Shown here in pieces: positions 54,486 through 64,000 of a stretch of 64,000 nt of DNA. A program made the position numbers and the translations under genes. The stretch comes from Gracilaria domingensis. Its lineage: Eukaryota > Rhodophyta > Florideophyceae > Gracilariales > Gracilariaceae. The notes beneath the pieces are model-generated. The model saw only the letters and a list, made by a program, of their open reading frames with translations, ran no database searches and was not told the origin of the DNA. The stretch covers positions 1-64,000 of the forward strand of contig VCMS01000326.1 of assembly GCA_022539475.1 (NCBI GenBank), written 5' to 3'. Positions within the stretch are counted from its first letter, which is position 1, and each line of letters opens with the position of its first letter.

Positions 54486-55034
54486 ATGAATCTGAGCAAG
54501 ATCGGGTTCATTTTGAGCTGCACTTTGTGGTTGAATGCCTATGGAGGTTGGGTGAACTATCATCGCCACGGAAAGTTTGTTGGGACGAGCGGCTGGTTTA
54601 GCGAGGAGGGGGCAGGCGGTGCAGATTTTCGTCAAGTCTCTCCGATAGCCGGGATAATATGTTCAAGCCACTACTGCGACAATAAGCAGCTGATTACGAT
54701 TTACGAGGACCGATCCATAGTGGTGCAGAACTCGGGCCATTGGACGAATTGGTTTAACTCATTGTATCCGACCTCAGCGTCGTGTCCAGATGACATGATA
54801 ATGAACGGGGTTCAGTGCAGAGGAGACTATTGTAGCGATATGAGGATTTAGTGCGGTCACCTTGCGTCAGGATACCGCTTGGATGTCAACGATGCGAAGG
54901 TTTCGGTGTGGTTTTCGGAGCACAATGTTGCGGGGCTTTGTGATGAGGGGTACTACGCCCGTGGTATGATGTGCTCAGGCGATTACTGTGACTTCATCAA
55001 ACTGAGCTGTGTTCGTGTGGACAAGTGGAATTAG
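54486..55034 (+). pseudogene. Secreted three-module Cys-repeat protein with one in-frame stop
   Basis: 183 codons from MNLSKIGFILSCTLWLNAYG, a clear signal peptide. Three modules with a period of about 52 residues each carry WF, then a C-x4-C pair in an xCxGxYCD setting: C59/C64 (ICSSHYCDN), C111/C116 (QCRGDYCSD) and C163/C168 (MCSGDYCDF). Module 3 ends with a Cys seven residues after the pair, and module 2 keeps the matching Cys beyond the stop. A single TAG (54849-54851) falls between the second pair and that Cys, so the frame continues 60 codons after it. Host-type gene, probably extracellular. It is either recently inactivated, carries a sequencing error, or is read through. An upstream Met at 54399 would spoil the signal peptide. 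Confidence 0.7.
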
Positions 55035-57853
55035 GGAAACGTATTTCGTTGCCTTGAGTGTTCTTGATGATCAAATGCTATGAGAAAGAAACTTGTGCGG
55101 CGCTCAGGGCTCTAACCATGCTACTGCTTGCCTAGCGTTAGTGCTTCATGCTTCAAGGAAACGTTTTCAGAAATGTTCAGAAATATTAGGAGTATTTATT
55201 ACCCACCGACTATATCAAAATTAAAAGCTTCATTTGTAGCAATTAAAAAAATGTTATCGCCGTATTTTTCATCTGGTGGACATTAGAAATCCTTACAGGA
55301 TTGGAGTTTTGATATGTACCTGACTTAATGTCCAAAACCGTACCTCTATCTAGCTAAGAATCTTCACAGAAAATCAATGAACATATCCTACGTGACCGAA
55401 ATGTTCTTCAAAGCGAACAAAGTGTAATATATATGAACTACAACTCTTCTTTTCTTTCAATCTTACCTTCCCCTTGAGCTTTCTGATTCATATTACACAA
55501 ACCTGAGTTGGAAACAGTGCTGTGTGTGTGTCTAATTATATTTTAGAAACATTCTGGAAATGCGTTGTTTACGTCGCGTTTTGAAGATCTCCTCCTCTGA
55601 AAAAATCATTATGGCCTTTCGAGATTGGGTTTGGTCAGAAAGGATAAATTGGCAGACAAACAATGTCTTTTCCCGGATTGATAGAATATATATTCTTATT
55701 CTTTCGCTAACAAGCTTAAACACACTGCAATAGTCCTCGCAGGAGGGTCCTTCCGACGGTCCTTCCAATATCCGTACACACTCAAAAAAAAGAACTGGAG
55801 AAGTTTTTGAATAACCATTAAAGTAGTCTACTTAGAGAATTTCGTGGATGGATCAATATTTTTCGTATCTTCATTTGAAGTTGCACTCATTTTGTAACCT
55901 ATATTTTAAAACTATTAGCCGATCAGTTCCTGTAGAGCTACCCGCGAGGCTTCAGAATTGCAAACTATTATCTTCACACTGATAGCAATTGTAGCAAGAA
56001 GGAAATCAGCGTAAATTTGACCTGCACATTGTGAATATATGCATAAGTTTTAAATCTAGCGCAACAGGTTGAGTTCCTTTCAACAGGTTGAGTTCCTTTC
56101 ATACAGATATTAACTTTATTGAAGAAATAGGAAGTTTTATTTTGAATTATTTTAATTTGTTGTCTGTGTTCTGACTAGCAGACGTTTTGGTAGAAAGAAA
56201 CCAGGCTTTCCCGTTCGAATTTTTTGAGACACTTTTGTGTATCTGTTTAATTTTTTATTACTGTTCTCTACTTTTCTCCAAGAAAGTGCTCAGTTCGATA
56301 TGTAAGCCGTAATTTTCCGAAGAGTACGAAACGGGCGCGTGATCGTGACTGACAAACTTGGAATCTGACTTAGTCATTAGCCACAAAGAAAACTATGTAG
56401 TCAGTCATTTTAGTCATAAAAAGAAAATTTCTGGTTAAAATAAATGAAGAATATGTCGAGTTTGCTTGCCCCGTCAATAACAATTCGGAAATTTAGAAAA
56501 ACATTCATATACTGTGTTTGAAACCGATTGCAGCAGGAACAAGCTGGAGAGTGGAAGTTAGCGACAGCAAATATTTAAATGGAAAACTAGTCATAAAATG
56601 AATGTGGTGTTGGAGAAAACGAAGCATATTTACACTGCTCGAAATAAGACAGTTTAAATAATGATGAACCGAAGTTTATTGAAAAGCATTGTTCGAAACC
56701 AACCTTAAATTTTTGAAATAGGGACTGTCTAGATTTTGGTCGAGCCGGAATTGCATAGAGATCGGACAGAAGAGGGCCACGTCGACTGAAGGCGCGCAAA
56801 GGAGTGTCATGCGAGTGAGCAATATGCAGGGAGCAATGCTTGTGCGCCAAAAGTGTACTACGCCATCGTCGTCCTCTGAGTGTGACGATATTCCTTGGTT
56901 TGGTTCTATTTCGACGCGTTCCATTCAGCAATCACCCTCCATTATGCATATTTCGTATCCAAAAGGAAGTTGTGCAAACCATACAAAGTATCCGATGAAG
57001 ATCCAATACAAAGCTGTTCGTGACCCGAAACGCAACGATGCAAACTCAAATCACGCCAAAGGCGTTTGAAGATGACTGCTTCTGCCAGTTCGTTGGATTG
57101 CTCGTAAAGTGGACTTTCTGGAAACACTTTTGGCATATAGATAGATTCTGCCCGTAATAACGCAAACCTATTATTTTTAAACTAATAATTATCGAAAAAA
57201 TAGAATATGAATTTTAGTTTGGAGCGTAGCTCGAAAGTCAAAGTGGAGCAAAGGCCAGCAGTCACGTTCCAATGCTCTATCATTTTTTTCTTGGAGCTGC
57301 ACGGTCGCAGAGCACGCGTGAACGATTGTATTCTGACGGGGACCTGACAAGTGTCCGTTTTTGTTCAGTTTGCAACTCAAGGCGTTTGATGAGAGTTGAA
57401 ACATGCAATTAAACCATTTGATTTTAGTGGAACTGGGAAATTGAGGCACGTCATAAGCAGGACGAAAATATTAAATTACACGATGAGCAAAATTAAGTAA
57501 TGAAATTAGATCTATGGCTTGGAGCTCTTGAATGCAACGTATGAAAACAATCTAAACTTGTTGAAACAAGGCCATAAAACCTGATACATTAGATTTGTAA
57601 ATTAAGGATCCATAAACTTGAGCTTAGACTTTGTGATAGTAACTGGCAGTGGCTCTAGATCAAGATACATGTTCTGATCTAGACCCATGCGAGCTTGGCA
57701 ATGATAAATTCATATTTTATTCGACCGGTGCCTTTGTGACGCATTTGCTTTTCAAAAATGAAAAATTAACATTTTCTCGTAAGATCTTCATGCTTAAGAG
57801 CCATTTGCTGACTTCTTTACTTACAGTGTAAAGCCGAGTGCTAGGTACGTGGC
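55035..57853. other. AT-rich spacer
   Basis: 2.8 kb without a convincing gene or RNA. It contains a short direct duplication, CAACAGGTTGAGTTCCTTTC twice in a row near 56064-56100. Confidence 0.5.
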
Positions 57854-58528
57854 TTGACGCCACAGCGCCATTCAGCAAAGTGTCGGGCGGCACGTTTGGC
57901 CATGAGCAAACGGCGGCACGCGTGGCAGCTCGAGCCGCAGCTCAAGTCCGATCTGCACAGCTCGCGCCGGGGCGCCGCAACCGCCGTCGATAACCGCCGC
58001 GCCCCCGCCCGCCGCGCGACCCCCCTCTCGCCATCGCCCCCGGTACCTCCCCTCTGTCCAATCGCCGCCGCCCGCTCACCGCCGCCCGCACGCTCACCCT
58101 CCTCCTCCCGCCCCCGCGGCCTCCACCCACCCCACGCCACACGCGTTGCGCAACGCGCGCGAGCGCTGCGCGCGAGCGCTGCCCGCACCGCGCCCTCCAA
58201 CCGCCAACAGCGACGCCGCACACCTCCGCAACGAGCGCCGCTACGCGCCCTGCTTCGGATTCGTGTACGCCATCCGCGCGGCGCCGTGCGCCGCGAGGCT
58301 GCTGCGCGGCATGGCGCTGTCCGCCGCGCGCGCGACAAGCCTTTGGCGCGCGCGGCCGCTCGCCGCGCCCGCGCACCGCGCCGCTACCGCGGCGCGCGCG
58401 ACGCAAGTTTTGCAATGCCCCGCTTTGTCGACGGCGGCGACGCGGCGGAAGACGGCCCCACCGAGCTCATCGTCCTGCTGTCCGACGGCGACGGCGCGGG
58501 CGAGAGGCTGCACAGTCCGTCGTCTTAA
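57854..58528 (+). CDS. GC-rich island, possible 224-aa hypothetical protein
   Basis: Base composition changes sharply to very GC-rich, with dense CpG, between about 57.85 and 58.53 kb. The plus frame from 57854 encodes an Arg/Ala/Pro-rich protein ending in an acidic, more protein-like tail (MPRFVDGG...ELIVLLSDGDG). Frames on the minus strand (57841-58338, 57942-58415 and 58241-58513) are also open, which GC-rich DNA produces by chance. No domain seen. Either a CpG-island promoter or first exon, or a small gene; the strand is uncertain. Confidence 0.3.
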   Translation: MTPQRHSAKCRAARLAMSKRRHAWQLEPQLKSDLHSSRRGAATAVDNRRAPARRATPLSPSPPVPPLCPIAAARSPPPARSPSSSRPRGLHPPHATRVAQRARALRASAARTAPSNRQQRRRTPPQRAPLRALLRIRVRHPRGAVRREAAARHGAVRRARDKPLARAAARRARAPRRYRGARDASFAMPRFVDGGDAAEDGPTELIVLLSDGDGAGERLHSPSS

Positions 58529-58625
58529 TATCTGTCGTAATCGTTACGCCACCGCCTTCGTTGGCGTTAGTCCTCCTCATTCACACTTGTCCGAACTCGA
58601 CTGCCTTCGTGCAGATGGCATGTGT

Positions 58626-58678
58626 TTGGCACGTTGCATGTGGCTGCCACATTGTGGCAGCCACATGCAACGTGCCAA
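58626..58678. repeat. Perfect palindrome, 26-bp arms
   Basis: Arms of 26 bp with a single-base centre (58652). The left arm begins TTGGCACGTTGCATG and the right arm ends CATGCAACGTGCCAA. It is complementary at every position. It would extrude as a cruciform or fold as a hairpin if transcribed. Confidence 0.95.
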
Positions 58679-58765
58679 CAGGGTATATTATTTTTCTCAC
58701 TTTTTCCGTAGTGCGAGATGCAAGTGAGTGCAAAATTCTTCTAAAACATTTTAATATGAACGGAT

Positions 58766-58812
58766 ACAACGATCACGCGTGTTTACCATTGATGTACACG
58801 CGTGATCGTTGT
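58766..58812. repeat. Perfect inverted repeat, 17-bp arms
   Basis: ACAACGATCACGCGTGT and its exact complement flank a 13-base loop. It lies 87 bp after the previous palindrome and shares no sequence with it. Confidence 0.95.
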
Positions 58813-59759
58813 ACGAAAATAAGAAATTGCCAACAAACTGCATGTTCGACGTCATGCTTACAGCGCTCACCTTCCTTGGAGCTGCACATTTCGCACGCCA
58901 CAAGTTTTTACGAGCTGTGCCAAATGGCAACGTGTGCATTTAGTAGTGGCCTTCTGGGGCTCTTTAACCTTGCAAACGCCCTCATCCGACCAGCGACTTA
59001 CCTCTCCTATTCATTTGAAAGTACTATTGATCTTAGTCCGGTCAGTGTTGCGACAGTCATTAACTTTAGGAAGCAATTGAATGAAGACGTTCATGCTCTT
59101 CGAGTCTCAAACTCAGCTCTAAACACAAATTTTGGGCTTTGAATGGTCCCAAAATATATTCCGGATAGGCGATATGCATTGGAAAGAGTTGAGAATATCC
59201 TCTACGGTGTACACAAAACGTGAATCATCTCTGTTGCATCCAAGTTGCTTAGCTTCACAGTCTTTTCAGGCAACAGAAAAAGAGCTCTTCAAAAATGAAC
59301 AGAACAAGGAAGTGCCAGCTTTCGTCCAACTCCACAGTCTTCCTTGGCATACGATAGACGCCGTGTGTCCTTCACCCTGCTCTGACAAAAAATTCATAGG
59401 CGACTTTCTTCAAAGGTCGAGTTTTCTCGCACGTGACTTTGAATTAGAGTGCCGTTTTGAATATTTAGGATCAAGCTTAAATAATTTTCGTCAAATCATA
59501 TCACCCTTGTTTGTTTTTGTTTGGAGCGATTTAATAATTATTAATGATAAAAGTTCCAAAACATTTTCATATACTGCCCGAAAGATTCTCAAGAATATGT
59601 TCTACAAATGGGCTCTGTATGCGTCATGTCTAGCATTTGCCTGTTGCTATCCAACCACTGGCCCCAAGTCGCTTCCGATCCCCTTGTTTTCGTCACATTG
59701 TTCCACCCCTACTGCCTCTAACAACCCTCCAGGACTCTCCTTGATCTCCTCCCTCCAAA
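58813..59759. other. Spacer before the Cys-rich gene
   Basis: Frames here (to 59142 and from 59132) are open but overlap each other or the next gene and show no domain. Nothing else seen. The next gene's promoter probably lies at the end of this stretch. Confidence 0.45.
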
Positions 59760-60695
59760 ATGGGGCGCATCACCGTCCTTTTTCTTTTGATTACCTCCCT
59801 GGCCCATGCCACTCCCCACTTATCTCGCTCTCACGTCCCCACCCAGCGCGCTCGCAACATCTTCACGCCCAAAACTGCGCTGCACCGGCCGTCTGTCCGC
59901 CTCTTCGGGTCCGCGTCGAAGCTCCACACAGCCGCACCCGCAGCGGCGACAGCTTCCGATTCGCTGCGTCTACCCACTCTGGCAGGCCCCGGTCTCAACG
60001 GCGAGGACTGCACCAGCGGCGCTAAATGCGAGACGCCCCGATTCTGCGTCGAGTTCGACGATGATGGCCTCAGCATCGACTGTGCAGGGGGCGACTGCAT
60101 TTGCGTTAGTACGGATAACACGTGCACCACCACAGCAGACTGCCCGGCCGGCGAGTCGTGTGGCACGGCCGTCAGTGGTGCCTCTGCATGATTCTCAAAC
60201 GTGACTATCACTCGTGCGACGCTGGACTTTGAGGCGTGCACGTCTTCAAGCGAGTGCGCGCCGGGACGAACCTGCTTTGGAACTACTTTGACCAGCAAGC
60301 TGCTTGACTGCTTCGCAACCGGCTGCTCCTGTTTGGAGGTTGAGTCGACGTGCGACACGTTCCAGGACTGTCTGGTGGGCACGGCCTGTGTGCGTATCTC
60401 GCCGGAGGTACGCGCATCTTTCTGTGTGTCGGACACGATGCTTGCGGGCAACTTCCCGACCGGATTGACGCTCTCGAGCTGCGCGAGTGACGCCGACTGC
60501 GCCGGGGGACGGGAGTGCGTCATGGTCGATGACGCCGGCGACGTTGTGCCGTGTGAGGGCGGCGACGCGTGCGTGTGCGCGTTCGGCGGGAACAATGTTG
60601 CGTGTACATCATCGGCGTTCTGCGACTTTGGCGAGACGTGCACTGTAGACGTTGACGGCGACGGCATCTGCCAGGCAGTGGCCGATGTGATTTGA
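59760..60695 (+). pseudogene. Secreted modular Cys-rich protein with one in-frame TGA
   Basis: 312 codons. Residues 1-17 (MGRITVLFLLITSLAHA) are a signal peptide. Residues 18-80 are a basic, Ala/Ser-rich propeptide-like stretch. Then three Cys modules start at C84, C160 and about C250. Each follows C-x5-C-x5-C, about 12 residues, C-x-G-x-C-x-C, then C-x5-C-x5-C ending in a GxxC. This resembles the small disulfide modules of the EB/Dickkopf type, without firm family assignment. One TGA (60189-60191) interrupts module 1. Aligned without gaps to module 3 (GESC against GETC), it falls exactly on the last Cys. The downstream modules remain intact. A recent nonsense change, an error, or a selenocysteine codon would all fit. 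Host gene, extracellular role unknown. Confidence 0.75.
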
Positions 60696-61390
60696 GCCGA
60701 AACAGAAAAAATCCAACATGAAGTTACTTTTAATTTTTTAAGAATCGAAAGCATTCCCCCTGTCCAGCTGTCCAGGTTGCATTCGTGTTCTACTTGGGAT
60801 GCATAATATCAGGGGTTCAAAGACGCAAATCTTCTTTGAGAAGGGAACCGCAAAGCTCTAGTAGAGTAGAAGTGAATAGCTATTCAAGATAGTAGCATGG
60901 ATTGGATTGAATTGGTGCGCGCACCTGTGACTATGCGTAGCGTGGCCACAGTGTCACGATACGTGGTGTCCACGTGTGCAAGCGTGCAGTGAAGCACGAA
61001 GCTGTTCTGTCAAGCTGTTCCAAAAAAATTGGTTTACGTGTAGTAATAAGTTGCAGCAAGTGGCGCTGCCCAGCGACGCGCGCGTCCAGCGCGAATCGCG
61101 CGTGATCGGAGCAGCCTCTTGGCCGCGTCCGCAAGACACCAACGGTCGGAGGCGCCCCGGGAGCGCTCCGCCGCGTGTGCCCCGAATTCGCAGCCGCGCA
61201 TGCGAATGCCGCAGCGGCGAAGCGAGTGCGAAGAAGGCGATGCTGCGCGCGCGAAATTCCATCGAAAGCGGCGTCGGCTCGACGGCGGAGAAACGTCGCA
61301 CGCGCCACAGAAACGTTTTCCGGCGCCGCTCGGGCGCCTCCAGCAGCGCACCAAACACCAGCGGCGTTCCGCCATGCGCGCGTGTGACCT
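60696..61390. other. Spacer between convergent genes
   Basis: Likely holds both 3' ends. It contains a short hairpin repeat copy (60819-60859). GC content rises steeply from about 61.07 kb, and long frames there on both strands are probably composition artefacts. Confidence 0.45.
60819..60859 (-). repeat. Short hairpin repeat, copy 7 (partial)
   Basis: On the minus strand: AGAGCTTTGCGGTTC, then CCTTCTCAAAGAAG, then TTTGCGTCTTTG. The 5' block is well kept; the right part is diverged. Confidence 0.5.
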
Positions 61391-63328
61391 TCACTGTGAA
61401 GGTGCGAAGGGAGCGCGCGCCACACGCCACAGCGCGTTGAGCAGCGCGTGGAGCAGCGCGTTTGCTCTGCTTCGCAGCGAGCTCCCCATCGCGCGCACGC
61501 GCTCGCGCACCTGCCACCACCACCTGCGCGGCGCGCCCTGCCGCCCGCCGCCCGCCTTCGCGCCGCGCCGCCTCATGCGCGCTTGCACGCGCGCGCGCAC
61601 GCGACGCGCGAGGTACTCGTTCAGCTCCCATCCGCACGACGCGCCGGACGCCGCGCTGGCGCGCGACGACCGCAGCTGGAACGGGATGTGTGTGCGCTTC
61701 CACAGTTTGCAGTTCGACGGCTTCTCACCGCGCAGTCTTCTTTGGTGCTCCCGCACTGCTTCGCACCATTGTGCCGCTTCCGTTTCCTTCTTCGTCATCG
61801 GCCCGAATCCCACTTTCTTCTCGCGCGTTTTGCTGCATTCCGCACGCCTCCTGCTCTTGCGCATGTTTCTCTCACCGTCTCTGAGTTCCCCGTCTTGCTC
61901 GAGCGCGCTTCCGTTGTTCGCAGCTCCCTCGCCTGACGCAGGCGACTCCTTGGCGTCTGCGCCTGTCGCCGGAATTGAAAGTGCACCGTCAAATCGCTCC
62001 ATTCCGTCGTTTCCACGTACACAACTCGCGGCCGAGCTCTTCTTTCGCGCTTCTTTTGCCGGTGGTTCGACTTCAAGATCGTCGTGCCACGGCGTGAAGC
62101 CCAATGTACGCCCATGCTCTCCTGCCTCCCTGCAGCGTGCCCGTATCTCAAACTCAGCGAACGGCGAACTCTCGTCCCGGTAACCACTTGCAATGTTTCC
62201 TTGCTTCATGGTTCGGCCTTTGTCTGCAATCGGAAACGACGATGAGTCCCACCAACTTCGTGCTGAGTTGGTCGCGGAAACGTCACCACCATCTCCAAAA
62301 CAACCTCCATTCACCCTGCGAATCGCCTTCAAGCTCGCCAACGCCGATGAACGCGATTTGTCCACTTCTGCCTTCACCTCGTCAAACACGGTCAGGCTCT
62401 CTGCTGACGGAGTGTACCGCGGAAGCGCCGCTGTCTCGGCGCGCAATGATCCGGTGGGGTGCTCTTCCGATGGGTGCGCTTCAAACCACTGCCAGCTCAC
62501 CACTTTCACCTCCTCCACGGCTTCCGTGCCTGTTGCACATGTGCTGACTTTCGTGTACATCTGAGGCTTTTCGGCTATCGCGTCTTTCCTCGCACATCCC
62601 GGCAACGCCTTGAACCAGCCACCCGGCAGAGACACTGAAGTGGAACTGCAGTCTTTCGCAGAGCCTGTTTTGCTCACACCTCCGATCGCACACGAACTCA
62701 CTGAAGCAGACGAACCCTTTCCACCAGACTGAACCTCCTCAAGAACGGCCGAGCTTTGCCTACACGTGCTTGAAGATGAAACCCTCCAGCTCTTGATAGA
62801 TGAAGACAGAGAAAGCGGGTCCAGGAAAGCAGAAGTCTGCCGAGTATTCTCTCTAACCTCAAATGTGGAAAGCAGGCTGGAGCACGGGTTGGAAACGATG
62901 CCGGAACTCTCTCTCGACACTTTGGGGCGCTCTAATTCATTCGCCTCCATCATGTCCTCGACTGTACCCTTCTCTTTTCCATTGCAAATCGTTTCTGCTC
63001 GAGGGAGTGCGGTAGGTTGCCCCGGTGAGAGTAAATGAAACCAGCTGCTTGCGGAAGTACCCGAGATGCACTTTCCGTCAATTTTGCCAGTTTTGTCGCC
63101 GGTTTCCTTACACGCAGTTCTGGTAGCTTTCAAGCTCGCCAAGGCTTCGGAACGTTTGTGGTCAACTTCAGCCTTCAATTGATCAAACACGGCGAGGCTT
63201 TCCGCGGACGGCGTGTACATGTGAGACATGGTGGATTGTCTTCGAATTGGAAATAACGTGGAGGCTTCCAAGCTTGTAGGATGGAACGGACGAAGCGCAG
63301 AAGAACGACAGAGAGCTGAGCTAAACAA
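61391..63328 (-). CDS. Unknown protein with duplicated YTPSAESL motif (645 aa)
   Basis: I do not recognise a family. A 33-residue motif occurs twice: residues 38-70 (YTPSAESLAVFDQLKAEVDH...) and 305-337 (YTPSAESLTVFDEVKAEVDK...), each predicted as an amphipathic helix ending ASLKA. Short Trp-Phe motifs (SWFHLL, GGWFKALPG, WQWFEAHP) recur between them, hinting at a longer diverged repeat of about 270 residues. The middle is Ser-rich and acidic. The C-terminal 120 residues are Arg/Ala-rich and encoded by GC-rich DNA. The first Met is at 63328; the Met at residue 34 (MSHMYTPSAESL, 63229) lies just before the first motif and may be the true start. No signal peptide or membrane segment is obvious. 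Confidence 0.65.
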   Translation of the reverse strand: MFSSALCRSSALRPFHPTSLEASTLFPIRRQSTMSHMYTPSAESLAVFDQLKAEVDHKRSEALASLKATRTACKETGDKTGKIDGKCISGTSASSWFHLLSPGQPTALPRAETICNGKEKGTVEDMMEANELERPKVSRESSGIVSNPCSSLLSTFEVRENTRQTSAFLDPLSLSSSIKSWRVSSSSTCRQSSAVLEEVQSGGKGSSASVSSCAIGGVSKTGSAKDCSSTSVSLPGGWFKALPGCARKDAIAEKPQMYTKVSTCATGTEAVEEVKVVSWQWFEAHPSEEHPTGSLRAETAALPRYTPSAESLTVFDEVKAEVDKSRSSALASLKAIRRVNGGCFGDGGDVSATNSARSWWDSSSFPIADKGRTMKQGNIASGYRDESSPFAEFEIRARCREAGEHGRTLGFTPWHDDLEVEPPAKEARKKSSAASCVRGNDGMERFDGALSIPATGADAKESPASGEGAANNGSALEQDGELRDGERNMRKSRRRAECSKTREKKVGFGPMTKKETEAAQWCEAVREHQRRLRGEKPSNCKLWKRTHIPFQLRSSRASAASGASCGWELNEYLARRVRARVQARMRRRGAKAGGGRQGAPRRWWWQVRERVRAMGSSLRSRANALLHALLNALWRVARAPFAPSQ

Positions 63329-64000
63329 GTTGAGAGGTGAACATCGAAAGGAAGTGCTGGAAACTCGACGGAAGCTTAAGTACAGACTTGCGTTTGCTTA
63401 TAATTGGAAGGTGATAAGTGCTGACACATTTCGTGGCAATGGGAATATGGTGAAGGAGAGTTGGAATCAAGCTCGCGGCTTGATTCAAACTCTCCTTCAG
63501 CATGCTCCAATTGTGTTTTGCATTTGATTCTACATGTTTCCCAAAAGATGAGCGGAACTTGCCAAACTGGCAGAATTTGAGCATGGTGACTGTGACCGAA
63601 TTAGGAGACGCCGTACATACGTCGTACATACGTCGCACACCGCCACACATGTGCACGCAATCGTTCCGCCGCGTTCCGATGCGGACGAACCGTGCAATCT
63701 CCGAGAGTTGCGGCGGGAGAAAATGAGATTGAAATGGCCACATGTAACTAGTCTTCACGTGGCCACGTGCACAGTTGTGATGGAATGGCCACGTTTATTC
63801 CCGCTGCGGAGCCACCGGCAATCGCCCGAAGCATCGTTTTCGCGTGGACGACAGTTTTCTAGTTTTTTTAGAATTTTTAACTCAGACTAGATCAAATCTA
63901 TTTTTAGTTAGGATAACTCTGCCCACAGTAAGAGCTTTTTGATTTGCGATAAAATGTTTCGACGTTTTTTACGAATCTGAACACCCCTTTTTTTAGAATC
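63329..64000. other. Right edge, no gene seen
   Basis: Upstream region of the 61.4-63.3 kb gene. It contains an inverted repeat (63452-63498), an 11-bp direct repeat TACATACGTCG twice near 63615-63637, and several TGGCCACGT words between 63735 and 63795 that could be protein-binding sites. Confidence 0.5.
63452..63498. repeat. Inverted repeat, 21-bp arms
   Basis: Arms of 21 bp with one mismatch around a 5-base loop TCGCG. The left arm begins GAAGGAGAGTTGGAATC and the right arm ends ACTCTCCTTC. Confidence 0.9.

Noticed and set aside
58561-59142. 193-residue plus-strand frame
   Set aside because: It runs through both perfect palindromes and has no domain, so it is better explained by chance.
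59132-60025. 297-residue frame overlapping the Cys-rich secreted gene
   Set aside because: It overlaps, out of phase, a gene with a clear signal peptide and Cys modules; no domain of its own.
59831-60754. 307-residue minus-strand frame over the Cys-rich gene
   Set aside because: Mirror of the Cys-rich coding sequence; the sense strand has the signal peptide and repeated modules.
61119-62183. Long plus-strand frame opposite the YTPSAESL gene
   Set aside because: Arg/Ala-rich translation of GC-rich DNA without domains; the minus strand has the duplicated motif.

Overview
The window is nuclear DNA from a eukaryote whose genome is loaded with transposable elements. It holds two large Ty3/gypsy LTR retrotransposons, one complete Ty1/copia element, a probable solo LTR, a Mutator-like transposase gene fused to a Ulp1-type protease, a non-autonomous hAT element, and a few host-type genes that appear intronless. 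Intron-poor genes, small secreted Cys-rich proteins, long AT-rich spacers and abundant LTR elements suggest an alga, perhaps a florideophyte red alga. That assignment is an inference from style and not from a marker gene. One 105-base run of N shows a scaffolded assembly.

Layout. 0.4-12.3 kb: a young Ty3/gypsy element on the minus strand (974-bp LTRs, about 1% apart by eye) with gag, pol and a chromodomain frame, plus a 629-residue frame on the opposite strand starting just inside the 3' LTR. 13.7-24.9 kb: an older, broken Ty3/gypsy element on the plus strand with very long, unequal LTRs. Each LTR carries a similar antisense frame of about 140 residues and two stem-loops that show compensatory changes. 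26.0-26.5 kb: a C2H2 zinc-finger gene. 27.1-28.2 kb: a probable solo LTR related to the second element. 29-37 kb: gene-poor DNA with copies of two undescribed repeat families and one secreted or membrane-anchored Cys-containing protein gene (32.2-33.5 kb). 39.1-43.5 kb: a 1468-residue MULE transposase with SWIM, C2H2-like, Tudor-like and Ulp1 peptidase regions. 44.0-48.7 kb: an intact-looking copia element with identical LTRs and a perfect 5-bp target duplication. 49.3-49.5 kb: a 28-bp minisatellite. 51.1-52.2 kb: a DUF2306-type membrane protein. 52.5-53.1 kb: a hAT-type MITE with an 8-bp target duplication. 54.5-55.0 kb and 59.8-60.7 kb: two modular secreted Cys-rich genes, each interrupted by a single in-frame stop. 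57.9-58.5 kb: a GC-rich island of uncertain coding content, followed by two long palindromes. 61.4-63.3 kb: a 645-residue protein of unknown function with an internal duplicated motif.

The genes do not form a pathway. The main story is the mobile elements: two Ty3 lineages that both keep antisense reading frames, a transposase-protease fusion, and several short structured repeats scattered between genes. All comparisons were made by eye, so identities and boundaries are approximate.
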